Below are positions 45,092-53,570 of a stretch of DNA of 64,000 nucleotides, piece by piece. Location: positions 1-64,000 of the forward strand of contig JAIEOW010000040.1 in NCBI GenBank assembly GCA_019750095.1, written 5' to 3'. The first letter of the stretch is position 1. Every line of letters starts with the position of its first letter. A program made the position numbers and the translations under genes. Below the pieces are notes generated by a model. That model saw only the letters and a list, made by a program, of their open reading frames with translations, was not told where the DNA came from and made no database searches. The DNA comes from Phycisphaerales bacterium (GTDB taxonomy: Bacteria; Planctomycetota; Phycisphaerae; Phycisphaerales; UBA1924).

Positions 45092-45658
45092 TTAGATGTC
45101 CTCGATCTCTTTGGCCTTCTTGTTCACCAGCTCGTCGGCCTCGGTCTCGTACTTCTTGAGCAGCTTCTGGATCTCTTCCTTCAGCGTCTCGATTTCATCT
45201 TCAGGAACGTGGGCCTTGGGGTCGGCCTTGAGCTGGTCGGCCAGCTTATTGGCGTCGCGCCGAGCGTTGCGAAGCGTGATCTTGGTCTCTTCGGACATCT
45301 TCTTGCAGTGGCCGACAAGCTGCTTGCGTCGATCGCCGGTGAGCGAGGGCAGGTTGACGCGGATCTGCTTGCCCTCGGGCATGGGGTTGAGCCCGAGCCC
45401 GGAGGTTTCGATGGCCTTCTTGATCGCCTGGATGCTGCTGGCGTCGAACGGCTTGATGAGGAGCTGGGCCGGCTCGGGGACGCTGATGGCGGCGATGTTC
45501 TTGAGGTCCTGCATGTCGCCGTAGTAGTCGACCTTGATGAACTCGATCAGGGCGGGCGAGGCACGGCCTGTTCGCATGCCGCGAAGCTCCTTTTTGAGGT
45601 GCTCAACGGACTTGGTCATGGCTTCTTCGGCTTCGAGGAGGATGGTGTCGGGGTCCAT
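45092..45658 (-). CDS. frr: Ribosome recycling factor
   Basis: The 188-residue protein is a full-length RRF, which with EF-G splits post-termination ribosomes. It shows MTKSVEHLKKELRGMRTGRA, VDYYGDMQDLKNIAAISVPE, IRVNLPSLTGDRRKQLVGHC, and the helical tail TLKEEIQKLLKKYETEADEL. ATG 45658 is supported by family alignment. pyrH, its usual upstream neighbour, lies 1.8 kb away on the same strand, separated by two transposase genes and hairpin repeats. frr may therefore need its own promoter, or be read through the insert. Confidence 0.96.
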   Translation of the reverse strand: MDPDTILLEAEEAMTKSVEHLKKELRGMRTGRASPALIEFIKVDYYGDMQDLKNIAAISVPEPAQLLIKPFDASSIQAIKKAIETSGLGLNPMPEGKQIRVNLPSLTGDRRKQLVGHCKKMSEETKITLRNARRDANKLADQLKADPKAHVPEDEIETLKEEIQKLLKKYETEADELVNKKAKEIEDI

Positions 45659-45790
45659 GGGGGGAGTGTATGTGAGCGGCAGAGATGGCGGCGAGGCGAG
45701 ATCGCGAATCGGCGTGGGGGTTGGGACGTGCGGGGCATGAGTGCAAGATGCGGCGCGGAGCCATGCGTCGTGCAATCCATGGGCAGTCTG

Positions 45791-45916
45791 CTTCAGGCCG
45801 AAGGCCTGGACATTCGTAGCCGGGGCGTGGAGCGAGTCTTCGAGCGACACCCCCGGATACCGGCCCGCTTTGCCTCACATGCTGTGTGAATCCCCGCAGC
45901 CCGAAGGGCTGCTCGC
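45791..45916. repeat. REP bracket, left arm of transposase module 1
   Basis: The arm holds CAGGCC-GAA-GGCCTG (45794-45808), a long imperfect hairpin from GTAGCCGGGGCGTGGAGCG to GACACCCCCGG (45816-45856), then GCAGCCC-GAA-GGGCTGC (45896-45912). It is almost identical to the block at 46591-46716, with about seven differences and one single-base gap by eye. Confidence 0.9.
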
Positions 45917-45922
45917 TGCACC

Positions 45923-46375
45923 TTACTCCCAGATGTATCGCTCATCCCACTCGATGCCGTACTTCCGCAGAAACTCGCGAACTTCATCCCTGAAATCGAC
46001 CGCGCGGTGATGTTCCCTTTGGTGTGCGATGTACTTTCTGAGGGCATTGGCCGCGGACTCGCCGATTGAAAACGCGAAGTATCCGTCTTGCCACGCGAAC
46101 GCTTCGAGCGACTCATCGCGCAGCTTGATCCACTTGGAGGAGTCGCGTTTGACCTCGAGCATAAGGGCGGAGATGGACTGTGTTTTGCTCAGACTGATCA
46201 TCATGTGAACGTGGTCCACAGTGCCGCCCATGGCGAGCAGGGGGGAGTCCATGCTTCGGCAGATTCCGCCGATGTATGAGTAGAGGTCCGGCTCGATGGA
46301 CTCTGGGATGATCGCGATGCGGTTCTTGGTTGAGAATGTGATGTGGATAAGGAGTTTTGTGAGCGTGGACGCCAT
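45923..46375 (-). CDS. IS200/RAYT-type single-Tyr HUH transposase, copy 1
   Basis: The 150-residue protein is a Y1 (HUH) transposase. The HUH motif is HVH at 55-57 (VDHVHMMISL), and the probable nucleophile Tyr115 lies in KYIAHQREHH. Such enzymes cut single-stranded DNA at hairpins. It shares about 116 of 150 residues with copy 2 by hand alignment. It is bracketed by mirror-image REP hairpins rather than sitting in an ordinary insertion sequence with short ends, which suits the REP-associated (RAYT) class. All catalytic residues are present, so it is probably functional. Confidence 0.92.
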   Translation of the reverse strand: MASTLTKLLIHITFSTKNRIAIIPESIEPDLYSYIGGICRSMDSPLLAMGGTVDHVHMMISLSKTQSISALMLEVKRDSSKWIKLRDESLEAFAWQDGYFAFSIGESAANALRKYIAHQREHHRAVDFRDEVREFLRKYGIEWDERYIWE

Positions 46376-46729
46376 GTGGGCACGATACCGGCGGGCAGCC
46401 CTTCGGGCTGCGGATGGCGCAAGGCAGGGGTGGGAGGGCGACGTCTTCCGGGGGTGTCGCTCGAAGACTCGCTCCACGCCCCGGCTATTGGCGGGCAGCC
46501 CTTCGGGCTGTGGGTGACACATGCCAAGTGGACGTGGAGAGCCCACGTCCGTCGTTTTCTCGGTCTGTGGTTATGTTTCGCCCGGAACTTCTTCAGGCCG
46601 AAGGCCTGGACACCCGTAGCCGGGGCGTGGAGCGAGTCTTCGAGCGACACCCCCGGATACCGGCGCGCTTTGCCTCACATGCTTTGTAATCACCGCAGCC
46701 CGAGGGGCTGCTCGCTGGTATCTTGCGGC
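46376..46729. repeat. REP block between the two divergent transposase genes
   Basis: This stretch holds GCAGCCC-TTC-GGGCTGC (46395-46411), a long hairpin from CCGGGGGTG to CCCCGGCTA (46448-46487) and CAGCCC-TTC-GGGCTG (46495-46510) as the right arm of module 1. The left arm of module 2 follows: CAGGCC-GAA-GGCCTG (46594-46608), GTAGCCGGGG to CCCCCGG (46616-46656) and GCAGCCC-GAG-GGGCTGC (46695-46711). Both transposase promoters must be here. Confidence 0.9.
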
Positions 46730-47182
46730 ATGGCTTCCACGCTGACCAAGCTCCTGATTCATGTCACGTTCTCGACGAAGAACCGCGTCGCGATCATCCC
46801 GGAGGGCCTTGAGCCGGACTTGTATTCATACATTGGCGGGATCTGCCGACGCATGGAATCGCCGCTGCTTGCGATGGGTGGGACGGCCGACCACGTCCAC
46901 ATGATGGTGAGTCTCGCGAAGACGGTCCCGCTTTCGGGGCTGATGCTCGAGGTTAAACGTGATTCTTCGAAGTGGATCAAAGAGCGTGATGCCGCGATGC
47001 GGACCTTTGCGTGGCAGGATGGATACTTCGGGTTCTCGATCGGGGCATCGGGGGCCGATGGGCTCAGGGCGTACATTGCGAACCAGAAGAATCACCACAG
47101 CACGGTGGACTTCAAGGATGAAGTGCGGGAGTTCTTGAGGAAGTACGGCGTCGAGTGGGACGAGCGATATACCTGGGATTGA
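46730..47182 (+). CDS. IS200/RAYT-type single-Tyr HUH transposase, copy 2
   Basis: This 150-residue paralogue of copy 1 is read in the opposite direction. The HUH motif is HVH at 55-57 and the nucleophile is probably Tyr115 in AYIANQKNHH. It differs from copy 1 at about 34 of 150 positions, many conservative (I/V, S/A, E/D), so the pair is not a recent duplicate. ATG 46730 is in the same place relative to homologous sequence. The longer upstream frame passes through the REP block and is not coding. Confidence 0.92.
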   Translation: MASTLTKLLIHVTFSTKNRVAIIPEGLEPDLYSYIGGICRRMESPLLAMGGTADHVHMMVSLAKTVPLSGLMLEVKRDSSKWIKERDAAMRTFAWQDGYFGFSIGASGADGLRAYIANQKNHHSTVDFKDEVREFLRKYGVEWDERYTWD

Positions 47183-47190
47183 CGCGGCGG

Positions 47191-47412
47191 GCAGCCCTTC
47201 GGGCTGCGGGATCAAAAAGACACGGGTTGGTGCGTGGTGCCGGTGTCCGGGGGTGTCGCTCGCGGACTCGCTCCACGCCCCGGCTACGTGAGAGCAGCCC
47301 CTCGGGCTGCGATGCGAACAAGGCATGAGGAAGATTGGTGCCAACGAACCGGGGGTGTCGCTCGAAGACTCGCTCCACGCCCCGGCTACTGGAGGGCAGC
47401 CCTTCGGGCTGC
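47191..47412. repeat. REP bracket, right arm of transposase module 2 (double)
   Basis: GCAGCCC-TTC-GGGCTGC (47191-47207) is followed by two long hairpin units from CCGGGGGTG to CCCCGGCTAC (47247-47287 and 47349-47389). These are separated by GCAGCCC-CTC-GGGCTGC (47294-47310) and closed by GCAGCCC-TTC-GGGCTGC (47396-47412). The arm is thus a partial tandem duplication. It ends 47 bases from the pyrH stop. Confidence 0.9.
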
Positions 47413-47458
47413 GAGCATGGCGCGTCCCGTGTCGGTGGGTCGGAAGTCTGAACCCGTC

Positions 47459-48220
47459 TCACGGCGGCGTGATCATCGTCCCCAGCTTCTGCCCCTGCAT
47501 CACGCCGCGGATGTTGCCGCGTTGTTTGAAGTCGAACACCAGCACGGGGATCTTGTTTTCCTGGCACATGGCCAGGGCGGTCATGTCCATGACGCCGAGG
47601 TTCTTGGCGAGGGATTCGGCGAAGGTGAGCTTGTCGTAGCGAGTGGCGGTGGGGTCTTTCTTGGGGTCGGCGGAGTAGACGCCGTCGACTTTGGTGGCCT
47701 TGACGAGCAGCTCGCATTCCAGCTCGGTGGCGCGAAGGGCGGCGCAGGTGTCGGTGGTGCAGAAGGGGTTGCCGGTGCCGGCGACGAGGATGACGACGCG
47801 GCGTTTTTCCATGTGACGCAAAGCCCGGCCGCGGATGAAGGGCTCGGCGACGGCGCGGATGTCGACGGCGGTCATCACCCGCGAATCGACCCCGATGTGC
47901 AGCAGGGCTTCTCTCAGCGCGAGCCCGTTCATGACGGTGGCGAGCATGCCCATCTGATCGGCGACGGCTTGGTGGATGTGGGCGACTTTGGCAAAGCGAG
48001 CTCCGCGGACGAAGTTGCCTCCGCCGACGACCACGGCGAGCTCGACACCGGTTTGATACGCGTCTTTGACCTCCTCGGCGATCATGGCGAGTTCGCCGGG
48101 CTCAATGCCCATGCCGCCGGAGGCGCAGAAGGCCTCGCCAGAGAGCTTGAGCAACACCCTTCGATAGGGTGATGTGCTGGAGGCCTCGCGGCGGGGTGAA
48201 GTCATCGGGCTGGTGGGCAT
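47459..48220 (-). CDS. pyrH: Uridylate (UMP) kinase
   Basis: The 253-residue protein is a bacterial amino-acid-kinase-fold UMP kinase: RVLLKLSGEAF (Lys-Leu-Ser-Gly-Glu), LAVVVGGGNFVRGAR, QMGMLATVMNGLALREAL, VVILVAGTGNPFCTTDT, ELLVKATKVDGVYSADP and the C-terminal GNIRGVMQGQKLGTMI. It phosphorylates UMP to UDP. ATG 48220 is used; a Met six residues later is possible. The usual neighbour frr is displaced downstream by the REP/transposase block. Confidence 0.96.
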   Translation of the reverse strand: MPTSPMTSPRREASSTSPYRRVLLKLSGEAFCASGGMGIEPGELAMIAEEVKDAYQTGVELAVVVGGGNFVRGARFAKVAHIHQAVADQMGMLATVMNGLALREALLHIGVDSRVMTAVDIRAVAEPFIRGRALRHMEKRRVVILVAGTGNPFCTTDTCAALRATELECELLVKATKVDGVYSADPKKDPTATRYDKLTFAESLAKNLGVMDMTALAMCQENKIPVLVFDFKQRGNIRGVMQGQKLGTMITPP

Positions 48221-48527
48221 GGGCGGCCTTGGTTTGTGTTGTGTTTGGGTGGCTCAGCGGCGGAGCAGCGAAGACTTCTGCAAGAGTACCGTTTCCGGGC
48301 GACGGTGATGGCAAGGTGGACCGTCTCTTGGACTGGCCGGTAACGCTTGGGCGGACACTGGTCGATTGAAGGGACGGCATCATGGCTGGTCAAGAAACCG
48401 GTTCACGGACGGTGCGAACAGATTCCGACGGGGATGACCGAATAAACCGTTCGGTCGCGGCCATCGGGCATCGAATCGCTCGGATAGGCACGCAGAGCAG
48501 GGGAACGCGAACGATCGCTAGACACGG
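48221..48527. other. Divergent intergenic region between pyrH and the VWA operon
   Basis: About 307 bases with no supportable gene. Two similar stretches (AAACCGGTTCACGG and AAACCGTTCGGTCGCGG) might be half-sites of a regulator, but two copies are weak evidence. The promoters for pyrH and the five-gene operon should lie here. Confidence 0.45.
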
Positions 48528-49583
48528 ATGAGCCAGGCCCCACCCATTTCGACGCCGCGTCCGATCGCTGGTGCACACGCCGGCGTGGGTGGTGATGTGG
48601 TTGATCCAAGCGTGATCAGCCCATCTGGCTCGATGCTGGAACGGGTGGTGAACACGATCGCGAGCGTGACATCAATGGGCGCGCTGGTGTCGATCGTGAT
48701 TCACGTGGCGATCTCGATCACCGCGCTGCTGGTGACGGTTGGCGTCGCAGGAGTGGGGGGAAGCCGCGGGTCAGGTGGAGGCGATTTTGAACTGGTCATC
48801 GGGCCAGAGGGCGAGCTGAGCGGGATTCTGGAAGCCGCACCGCTGGATGCGCTTGCTCCGGTGGTGATGGACACGACGGTGCCGGAACTGCCCAGCGCGG
48901 GTGTGGAAGAGGGCGCTGGAGGGTGGGATGCGCCGGCATCTGGACCCGGAACTGGGCCGATCGAGTCGGGCCTGGGTGGCGCGGGTGGCGGTGATATCGG
49001 TTCGGGCGCGGGGCTTGGCGCGGGCGGATCGGGGACGGGCAAGGGGGCGAGCTTCTTCGGCGTGGAAGCCCAGGGGTCGCGGTTCCTGTACATCTGCGAC
49101 AACTCCGGCAGCATGAACTGGGACAACGACGGGGTCGGCAACGGGAAGCGGCTGCGGATCCTGAAGCGCGAGCTGACGTCCTCGATCGCCGGGCTTCTGG
49201 AGCACATGCAGTTTTACGTGGTGTTCTTCAACTCCACGGCGTTTCCGATCAACCCCGAGAGCACCAAGTGGCTGATCGCTCGCGAGACGGGCAAGCGTTG
49301 GGCGACGGATCGCGTGGCGAAGATCGAGCCATTCGGCGGGACGGAGCCATGGCCCGCATTCGAGATTGCGTTTGCGATGAAGCCGCCGCCGGATGCGATC
49401 TACTTCATGACTGACGGGAACTTTGATCCAGCGATTGCGATGCGGATCGCGCAGATCAATGTGGGGAGCCGGAAGATCCCGATTCACTGCATTACGCTTG
49501 TTGATCGTTCGGGCGAAGAAACGATGCGCAAGATCGCCGCGGACTCGGGCGGCACCTATACCCACGTGGATGGCAGCAAGTAA
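48528..49583 (+). CDS. Membrane-anchored von Willebrand factor A domain protein
   Basis: The 351-residue protein has one membrane helix at about 47-75 (GALVSIVIHVAISITALLVT) and a Gly-rich linker (residues about 80-180, many GSGAG-type repeats). A VWA domain follows with an intact metal-ion site: FLYICDNSGSM near 191 (DxSxS) and YFMTDGNFD near 295. Planctomycetes carry many such anchored VWA proteins. It opens a run of five overlapping genes (49570, 50787, 53567, 56344), so it probably works with those exported proteins. It has no ATPase partner of the MoxR type here. Confidence 0.85.
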   Translation: MSQAPPISTPRPIAGAHAGVGGDVVDPSVISPSGSMLERVVNTIASVTSMGALVSIVIHVAISITALLVTVGVAGVGGSRGSGGGDFELVIGPEGELSGILEAAPLDALAPVVMDTTVPELPSAGVEEGAGGWDAPASGPGTGPIESGLGGAGGGDIGSGAGLGAGGSGTGKGASFFGVEAQGSRFLYICDNSGSMNWDNDGVGNGKRLRILKRELTSSIAGLLEHMQFYVVFFNSTAFPINPESTKWLIARETGKRWATDRVAKIEPFGGTEPWPAFEIAFAMKPPPDAIYFMTDGNFDPAIAMRIAQINVGSRKIPIHCITLVDRSGEETMRKIAADSGGTYTHVDGSK

Positions 49584-50790
49584 CCCGCACACCTCTGGCT
49601 GGCGACTCCGCACGATCGCGCTGGGCGTGACGATGGCGATGTCGCTAGCAGCGGGCGCGATGGGGCAGGTGGAACTGCGGGCGTCGGCGCAGCCGCTGTC
49701 GGCGGAAGTGGTCGCGGTGGGGCCAGAGGGCGTGACGGTGGCTCAGGGCGATGGGCAGAGCGTGATCAGTTGGGATCGGGTGCGGGCGGTGCGATCGGGC
49801 TCGCACGCGGATGCGGCGAAGGTTTTTGCCGAGCGGGCGGAGCGATTATGGAGGGCGCGGTCGCGCGTGGAGCGCGGCGACTTTGCGTCGGCAGAGCCGC
49901 TGCTGGAGGCGCTGGCCTCGGGCGGTGCGGGTGAGTTGAGCGGGCCGTCGGCGGGGGTGGTGTTTGAGTCGCTGCTGCGGTGCCGACTGCACCGAGGGAG
50001 CGTGACTAGCGCGGTGTGGGCTTGGCTGGATTGGCGACGTGTGCGGGCCGCGACGGGTGCGACGCGGACGATCGGCGGCACGGTGGACGCGACGCCGATC
50101 ATTGATGTCGGCACCGGCCTGGTGCCGATGCTGCCGCCGATGTTTGTGAATGATCCGGCCACCGGCGTGGGCGTGCAGAGCGCGGAGTGGGGGCGGTTTG
50201 CCGCGGCTGGGAGCAAGAGCGAGCCGACGGATGCAAAGGTGAAGGCGCTCGCAGAGCTGTATCTGGCCGCGGCACGGTTTGATACTGGTGCCGCGGTGCA
50301 GGTGGGCGAGATTGCGAGCACAGATGCGGGCGTGAAGCTGGTGGCGGATGTGGTGCTGTCGCGTGCGGGGAATGAGGCGCAGCGGGCGGCAGCGCGTGCC
50401 GCGCTGGAATCGCGATTGGAGGGCGAGGGCGACGTGGATTCATCGGGGTGGGTGGAGTGCTGGTGCCGGCTTGCGCTTGGGCGTGCGATGTTGCGCGACG
50501 CTGATGATGCGACGCGTCGACTGGGTGTGATCCATCTGATGCACGTGCCGGCGCGGTTTGCTCGGCTGTCGCCGATGATGGCCAGCATGGCGCTCGCCGA
50601 CGCCGCGGCGGGGCTGCATGAACTTGGTGATGCGGCCGGGGCGCAGGCCGTCAAGGCGGAACTGCTGGCGCGATATCCGCGCCAGCCCGCAGCGAATGAC
50701 GCCCGGCTGCGGGAGATCAAGTCGCCGGCGGCCGAACGCACGAGCGCGGATGCGAGTGCGGCGGTGGGAAATGGGGGGCAGACGCCATGA
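49570..50790 (+). CDS. Exported repeat protein of unknown function
   Basis: The 406-residue protein starts with a signal-like segment (LRTIALGVTMAMSLAAGAMG) and overlaps the end of the VWA gene by 14 bases. Most of the rest is Ala-rich alpha-helical repeat, likely TPR/solenoid (ADAAAGLHELGDAAGAQAVK and similar). No enzyme motif is visible. The gene's stop overlaps the next start as ATGA, so the products are probably made in fixed ratio. Confidence 0.72.
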   Translation: MAASNPHTSGWRLRTIALGVTMAMSLAAGAMGQVELRASAQPLSAEVVAVGPEGVTVAQGDGQSVISWDRVRAVRSGSHADAAKVFAERAERLWRARSRVERGDFASAEPLLEALASGGAGELSGPSAGVVFESLLRCRLHRGSVTSAVWAWLDWRRVRAATGATRTIGGTVDATPIIDVGTGLVPMLPPMFVNDPATGVGVQSAEWGRFAAAGSKSEPTDAKVKALAELYLAAARFDTGAAVQVGEIASTDAGVKLVADVVLSRAGNEAQRAAARAALESRLEGEGDVDSSGWVECWCRLALGRAMLRDADDATRRLGVIHLMHVPARFARLSPMMASMALADAAAGLHELGDAAGAQAVKAELLARYPRQPAANDARLREIKSPAAERTSADASAAVGNGGQTP

Positions 50791-53570
50791 CGCATCTGCG
50801 AATGATCATCGCGGCGGGCGTTCTTGCGGCGTGCGCGGGAGGAGCGTTGGCACGCCCAGATGAGCCCGGGGATTCTGGCGGTGATCGCACGCCCGCGGAG
50901 CGTGCGCTGGATCGCAACCTTGCGGTTGAGTCGTACATGGAGCGGCTTGGGCTGCGCCGGTTGCTCGCCGAGCATCTGGAGATGCAACTCGCCAAAACGC
51001 CGAAGGAACAACGCGTCGGTCCGGCGGAGCGGCTGGGCAAGCTGTATGTGGAACTGATCTCGGCGTCGACGGGCGTTCAGAACGCTCCTGAGCGTCGCGT
51101 GTGGGAGGACAAGGCCCGCACGTTGCTCAACCAGGTGCCGGAGGCGGATTCACTCGATCTACGGCTGAGTCTCGGACGCGCGGTCTATCAGCAGGCCGAG
51201 GAGATCGCCGAGCGGCAGAGGCTGCGGCTGGCGACGCCGGAAGAAACGGCCGAGGCGGAGCTGTCGTTTCGCGCGCTGGCGTCGCAGTTCAACGAGATCG
51301 CGGTGAAGGCGCACCGGCGCGTGGACCAGCTTGAAAGGATCGAGCAGCAGGGCGATGCGAGCGACAAACTTGTGACGGAACTCGCCGACGCGCGGCGGCA
51401 GCGATCACTCGCGTTCTACTACGAAGGATGGGCGCGGACGTACTTGGCGCAGCTCACGCGCGGCGAGCAGCCCGCGATCGAGGCGATGCGCGCTTTCGGC
51501 TGGCTCTTGAACTCATCCGGCGGAAAGCAGGCGACGCTGGATCGACTGCCGCCGGCGATGCTGCAATATGAGCACATCGCGCGTGCGGCGATCGCGTGCG
51601 GCCTGTGCGCAGCGCAGCGCGGGTCGGATGTTGAAGCGCTCCGCTGGCTCGACTTTGTGCAGGAGGCCGAGCAGACGCCCGCGGCGGTGCGCGAGCAGTT
51701 GCCGGCGCGGCGCGTGGTGATTCTGGCTCAGGCCAAGCGCTGGGCGGATCTGGAACTGCTCATCCGGCGCACGCGGAAATCCGACCGGGCCGGTGGTGGG
51801 CCGGAGTTGACGCCCCTGCCCCCGCTCCTGGCGCGGCTGCTGGCGGTGTCGACGCTGGAAGCCGACCGGCGCACAGCCGGGCCGCAGATCGAGGCGCTGG
51901 CCCGCATCGCGATGCAGGATCTGGTGACGCAGAAAGAAGTCTCGCACGTGCTGGACCTCGTCAAGAAGTACGGCACCGCGCCGCTTGGCGATACGGGGTT
52001 CATCGTGAACTACGTTCGCGCACTGCAGGCCTATGACGAGGCGCGATCGGCGCACGAGAAGGGCGGCGGGAACACGGAGGAGCCGACCAGCGTCGCGGGG
52101 ACGGCCAGTCTTTATCACGCCGCGGCAAACTTGTTCCAGTCCGCGGCTCGCGAGAGCGATGCCGAGTCGTTTCCGATGGAGCGGGCCAGAGCGGGCGTGA
52201 TGCAGGGTCGGTCGCTGTTCTTCGCGGGTGACTTGATGGCGGCGGCCGAAGCGTTTCTCGCGGCCCACACCGCCGCGGGCAAGTCGCCTGCGGGCGAGGA
52301 GCCGCTGTATCTGGGCGTGCTGGCACTCGAGCGAGCGGCAAAGCTGGAGACCGCGACAAACTCGGGAATCCGAGAGCGGCTGAACCAGATGATCGCCGTG
52401 TTTCTGCAGACCTATCCGGATTCGGAGCACGCGCCGCGATTGACGCTGATGCAGATCTCGATGGGGTCGCTCGGTGATGACGATGCGCTGAAGGTGCTGA
52501 TGAACGTGCCGCGGGAGTCGCCCGTGTACGAGGCGGCGCGTCGGCAGGTGGCGCGGATTCTGTACACCAAGTTCCGCACGGCTCGCGGGCCGGAGCGCGA
52601 CTTTGCGGCGCGGCGGTTCATCGGCGTGGGCGAGGCAGTGCTCGCTGCAGATCGCAAGGTGGCGATGGAAGGGTCCGCGGCCGAGGCCAAGACGGCGACG
52701 GAGCGCGTGGTCGTTCGCGCCCGACAGTTGCTTGATGCGCTCCTGGGCACATCGGCACTCGACGTATCACGAGCCGAGGCGGTGCTGAAACTGCTTTCGG
52801 GCGTGGCGAGTTACAACAACTTTGACCTCTCTGCCCATCGGGCCGAGCTTGCCTTCAGAGAGCTGCAGATCGCGATGGCCAAGGGCGACGACGGCCAGAT
52901 CGATGTCGCGGCGACGATGCTCTTTGACACCGCCGACGCGACCGCGCAGTTTCATGCCGCGGGCGAGCGGACGCTGTATCGTCACTATCAGCAGAAGCTC
53001 AAGCCGAGTGAGCCAGCGGATGCGGACTTGGCGGCGCGGATCATCAAGTATGGTCGTCGCGTGGTGGATCGCATCGGGTCCGATCCGGCGCAGCTGCGCG
53101 ACCCGGCGATCGCCGCGTTGTATTCGGGAGTGTCCGAGGCGGCGGCGCAGCGGGCGATCACGATGGGCGACACGTCGATGCGTGATCTGTCCATCCGCCT
53201 CGATCGTGCACTGTTGAGCGTGCAGCCGCGGGCCGAGCCGGTGCTGCGGCGGCTTGCCGGCACGAGTGAAGCCTCGATGGATCTGACACTCGCGCTCTCG
53301 TGCTGGCGGACGATGCTCGATGCGGCGGCTCCGGGAACGGATGCGTTCTTTGAGGCACGCTTTCAGACGATCCGCATAACGCTCGCGATCGATCCCGCGA
53401 AAGCGAAGGCGGCGTTCGATGAGCACATCGTGTTGTATCCCGCGGGCGGTCCTGAGCCTTGGGGTGCGAAGATCATGGCGCTCGGGGAGCAGTTGCGCTC
53501 CGCCGCGCCGGCTGTTCCTGCGACCCCCGCCTCCAACGGACCGACCCCAAGCCCGACACCAACCCCGTGA
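50787..53570 (+). CDS. Large exported helical-repeat protein
   Basis: The 927-residue protein has a signal peptide (MIIAAGVLAACAGGALARP) followed by about 890 residues of regular amphipathic helices (TPR-like, for example YHAAANLFQSAARESDAESF and AVLKLLSGVASYNNFDLSAH). No catalytic motif was found. It is coupled to the genes before (ATGA) and after (GTGA). A periplasmic or outer-surface scaffold is the most natural reading, comparable to large TPR proteins that organise envelope complexes. Confidence 0.75.
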   Translation: MTHLRMIIAAGVLAACAGGALARPDEPGDSGGDRTPAERALDRNLAVESYMERLGLRRLLAEHLEMQLAKTPKEQRVGPAERLGKLYVELISASTGVQNAPERRVWEDKARTLLNQVPEADSLDLRLSLGRAVYQQAEEIAERQRLRLATPEETAEAELSFRALASQFNEIAVKAHRRVDQLERIEQQGDASDKLVTELADARRQRSLAFYYEGWARTYLAQLTRGEQPAIEAMRAFGWLLNSSGGKQATLDRLPPAMLQYEHIARAAIACGLCAAQRGSDVEALRWLDFVQEAEQTPAAVREQLPARRVVILAQAKRWADLELLIRRTRKSDRAGGGPELTPLPPLLARLLAVSTLEADRRTAGPQIEALARIAMQDLVTQKEVSHVLDLVKKYGTAPLGDTGFIVNYVRALQAYDEARSAHEKGGGNTEEPTSVAGTASLYHAAANLFQSAARESDAESFPMERARAGVMQGRSLFFAGDLMAAAEAFLAAHTAAGKSPAGEEPLYLGVLALERAAKLETATNSGIRERLNQMIAVFLQTYPDSEHAPRLTLMQISMGSLGDDDALKVLMNVPRESPVYEAARRQVARILYTKFRTARGPERDFAARRFIGVGEAVLAADRKVAMEGSAAEAKTATERVVVRARQLLDALLGTSALDVSRAEAVLKLLSGVASYNNFDLSAHRAELAFRELQIAMAKGDDGQIDVAATMLFDTADATAQFHAAGERTLYRHYQQKLKPSEPADADLAARIIKYGRRVVDRIGSDPAQLRDPAIAALYSGVSEAAAQRAITMGDTSMRDLSIRLDRALLSVQPRAEPVLRRLAGTSEASMDLTLALSCWRTMLDAAAPGTDAFFEARFQTIRITLAIDPAKAKAAFDEHIVLYPAGGPEPWGAKIMALGEQLRSAAPAVPATPASNGPTPSPTPTP

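Noticed and set aside
44905-45159. Short frames between the zf-TFIIB gene and frr
   Set aside because: No domain, Arg/Gly-rich, and partly translated from the dispersed repeat.
46343-46729. An N-terminal extension of transposase copy 2 reaching back to 46343
   Set aside because: It is made of translated hairpin repeats (RRLAPRPGY-like peptides); ATG 46730 aligns exactly with the start of copy 1.
43940-47412. Hairpin series interpreted as a CRISPR array
   Set aside because: Units are palindromic, unevenly spaced, in both orientations and lack regular spacers or cas genes.
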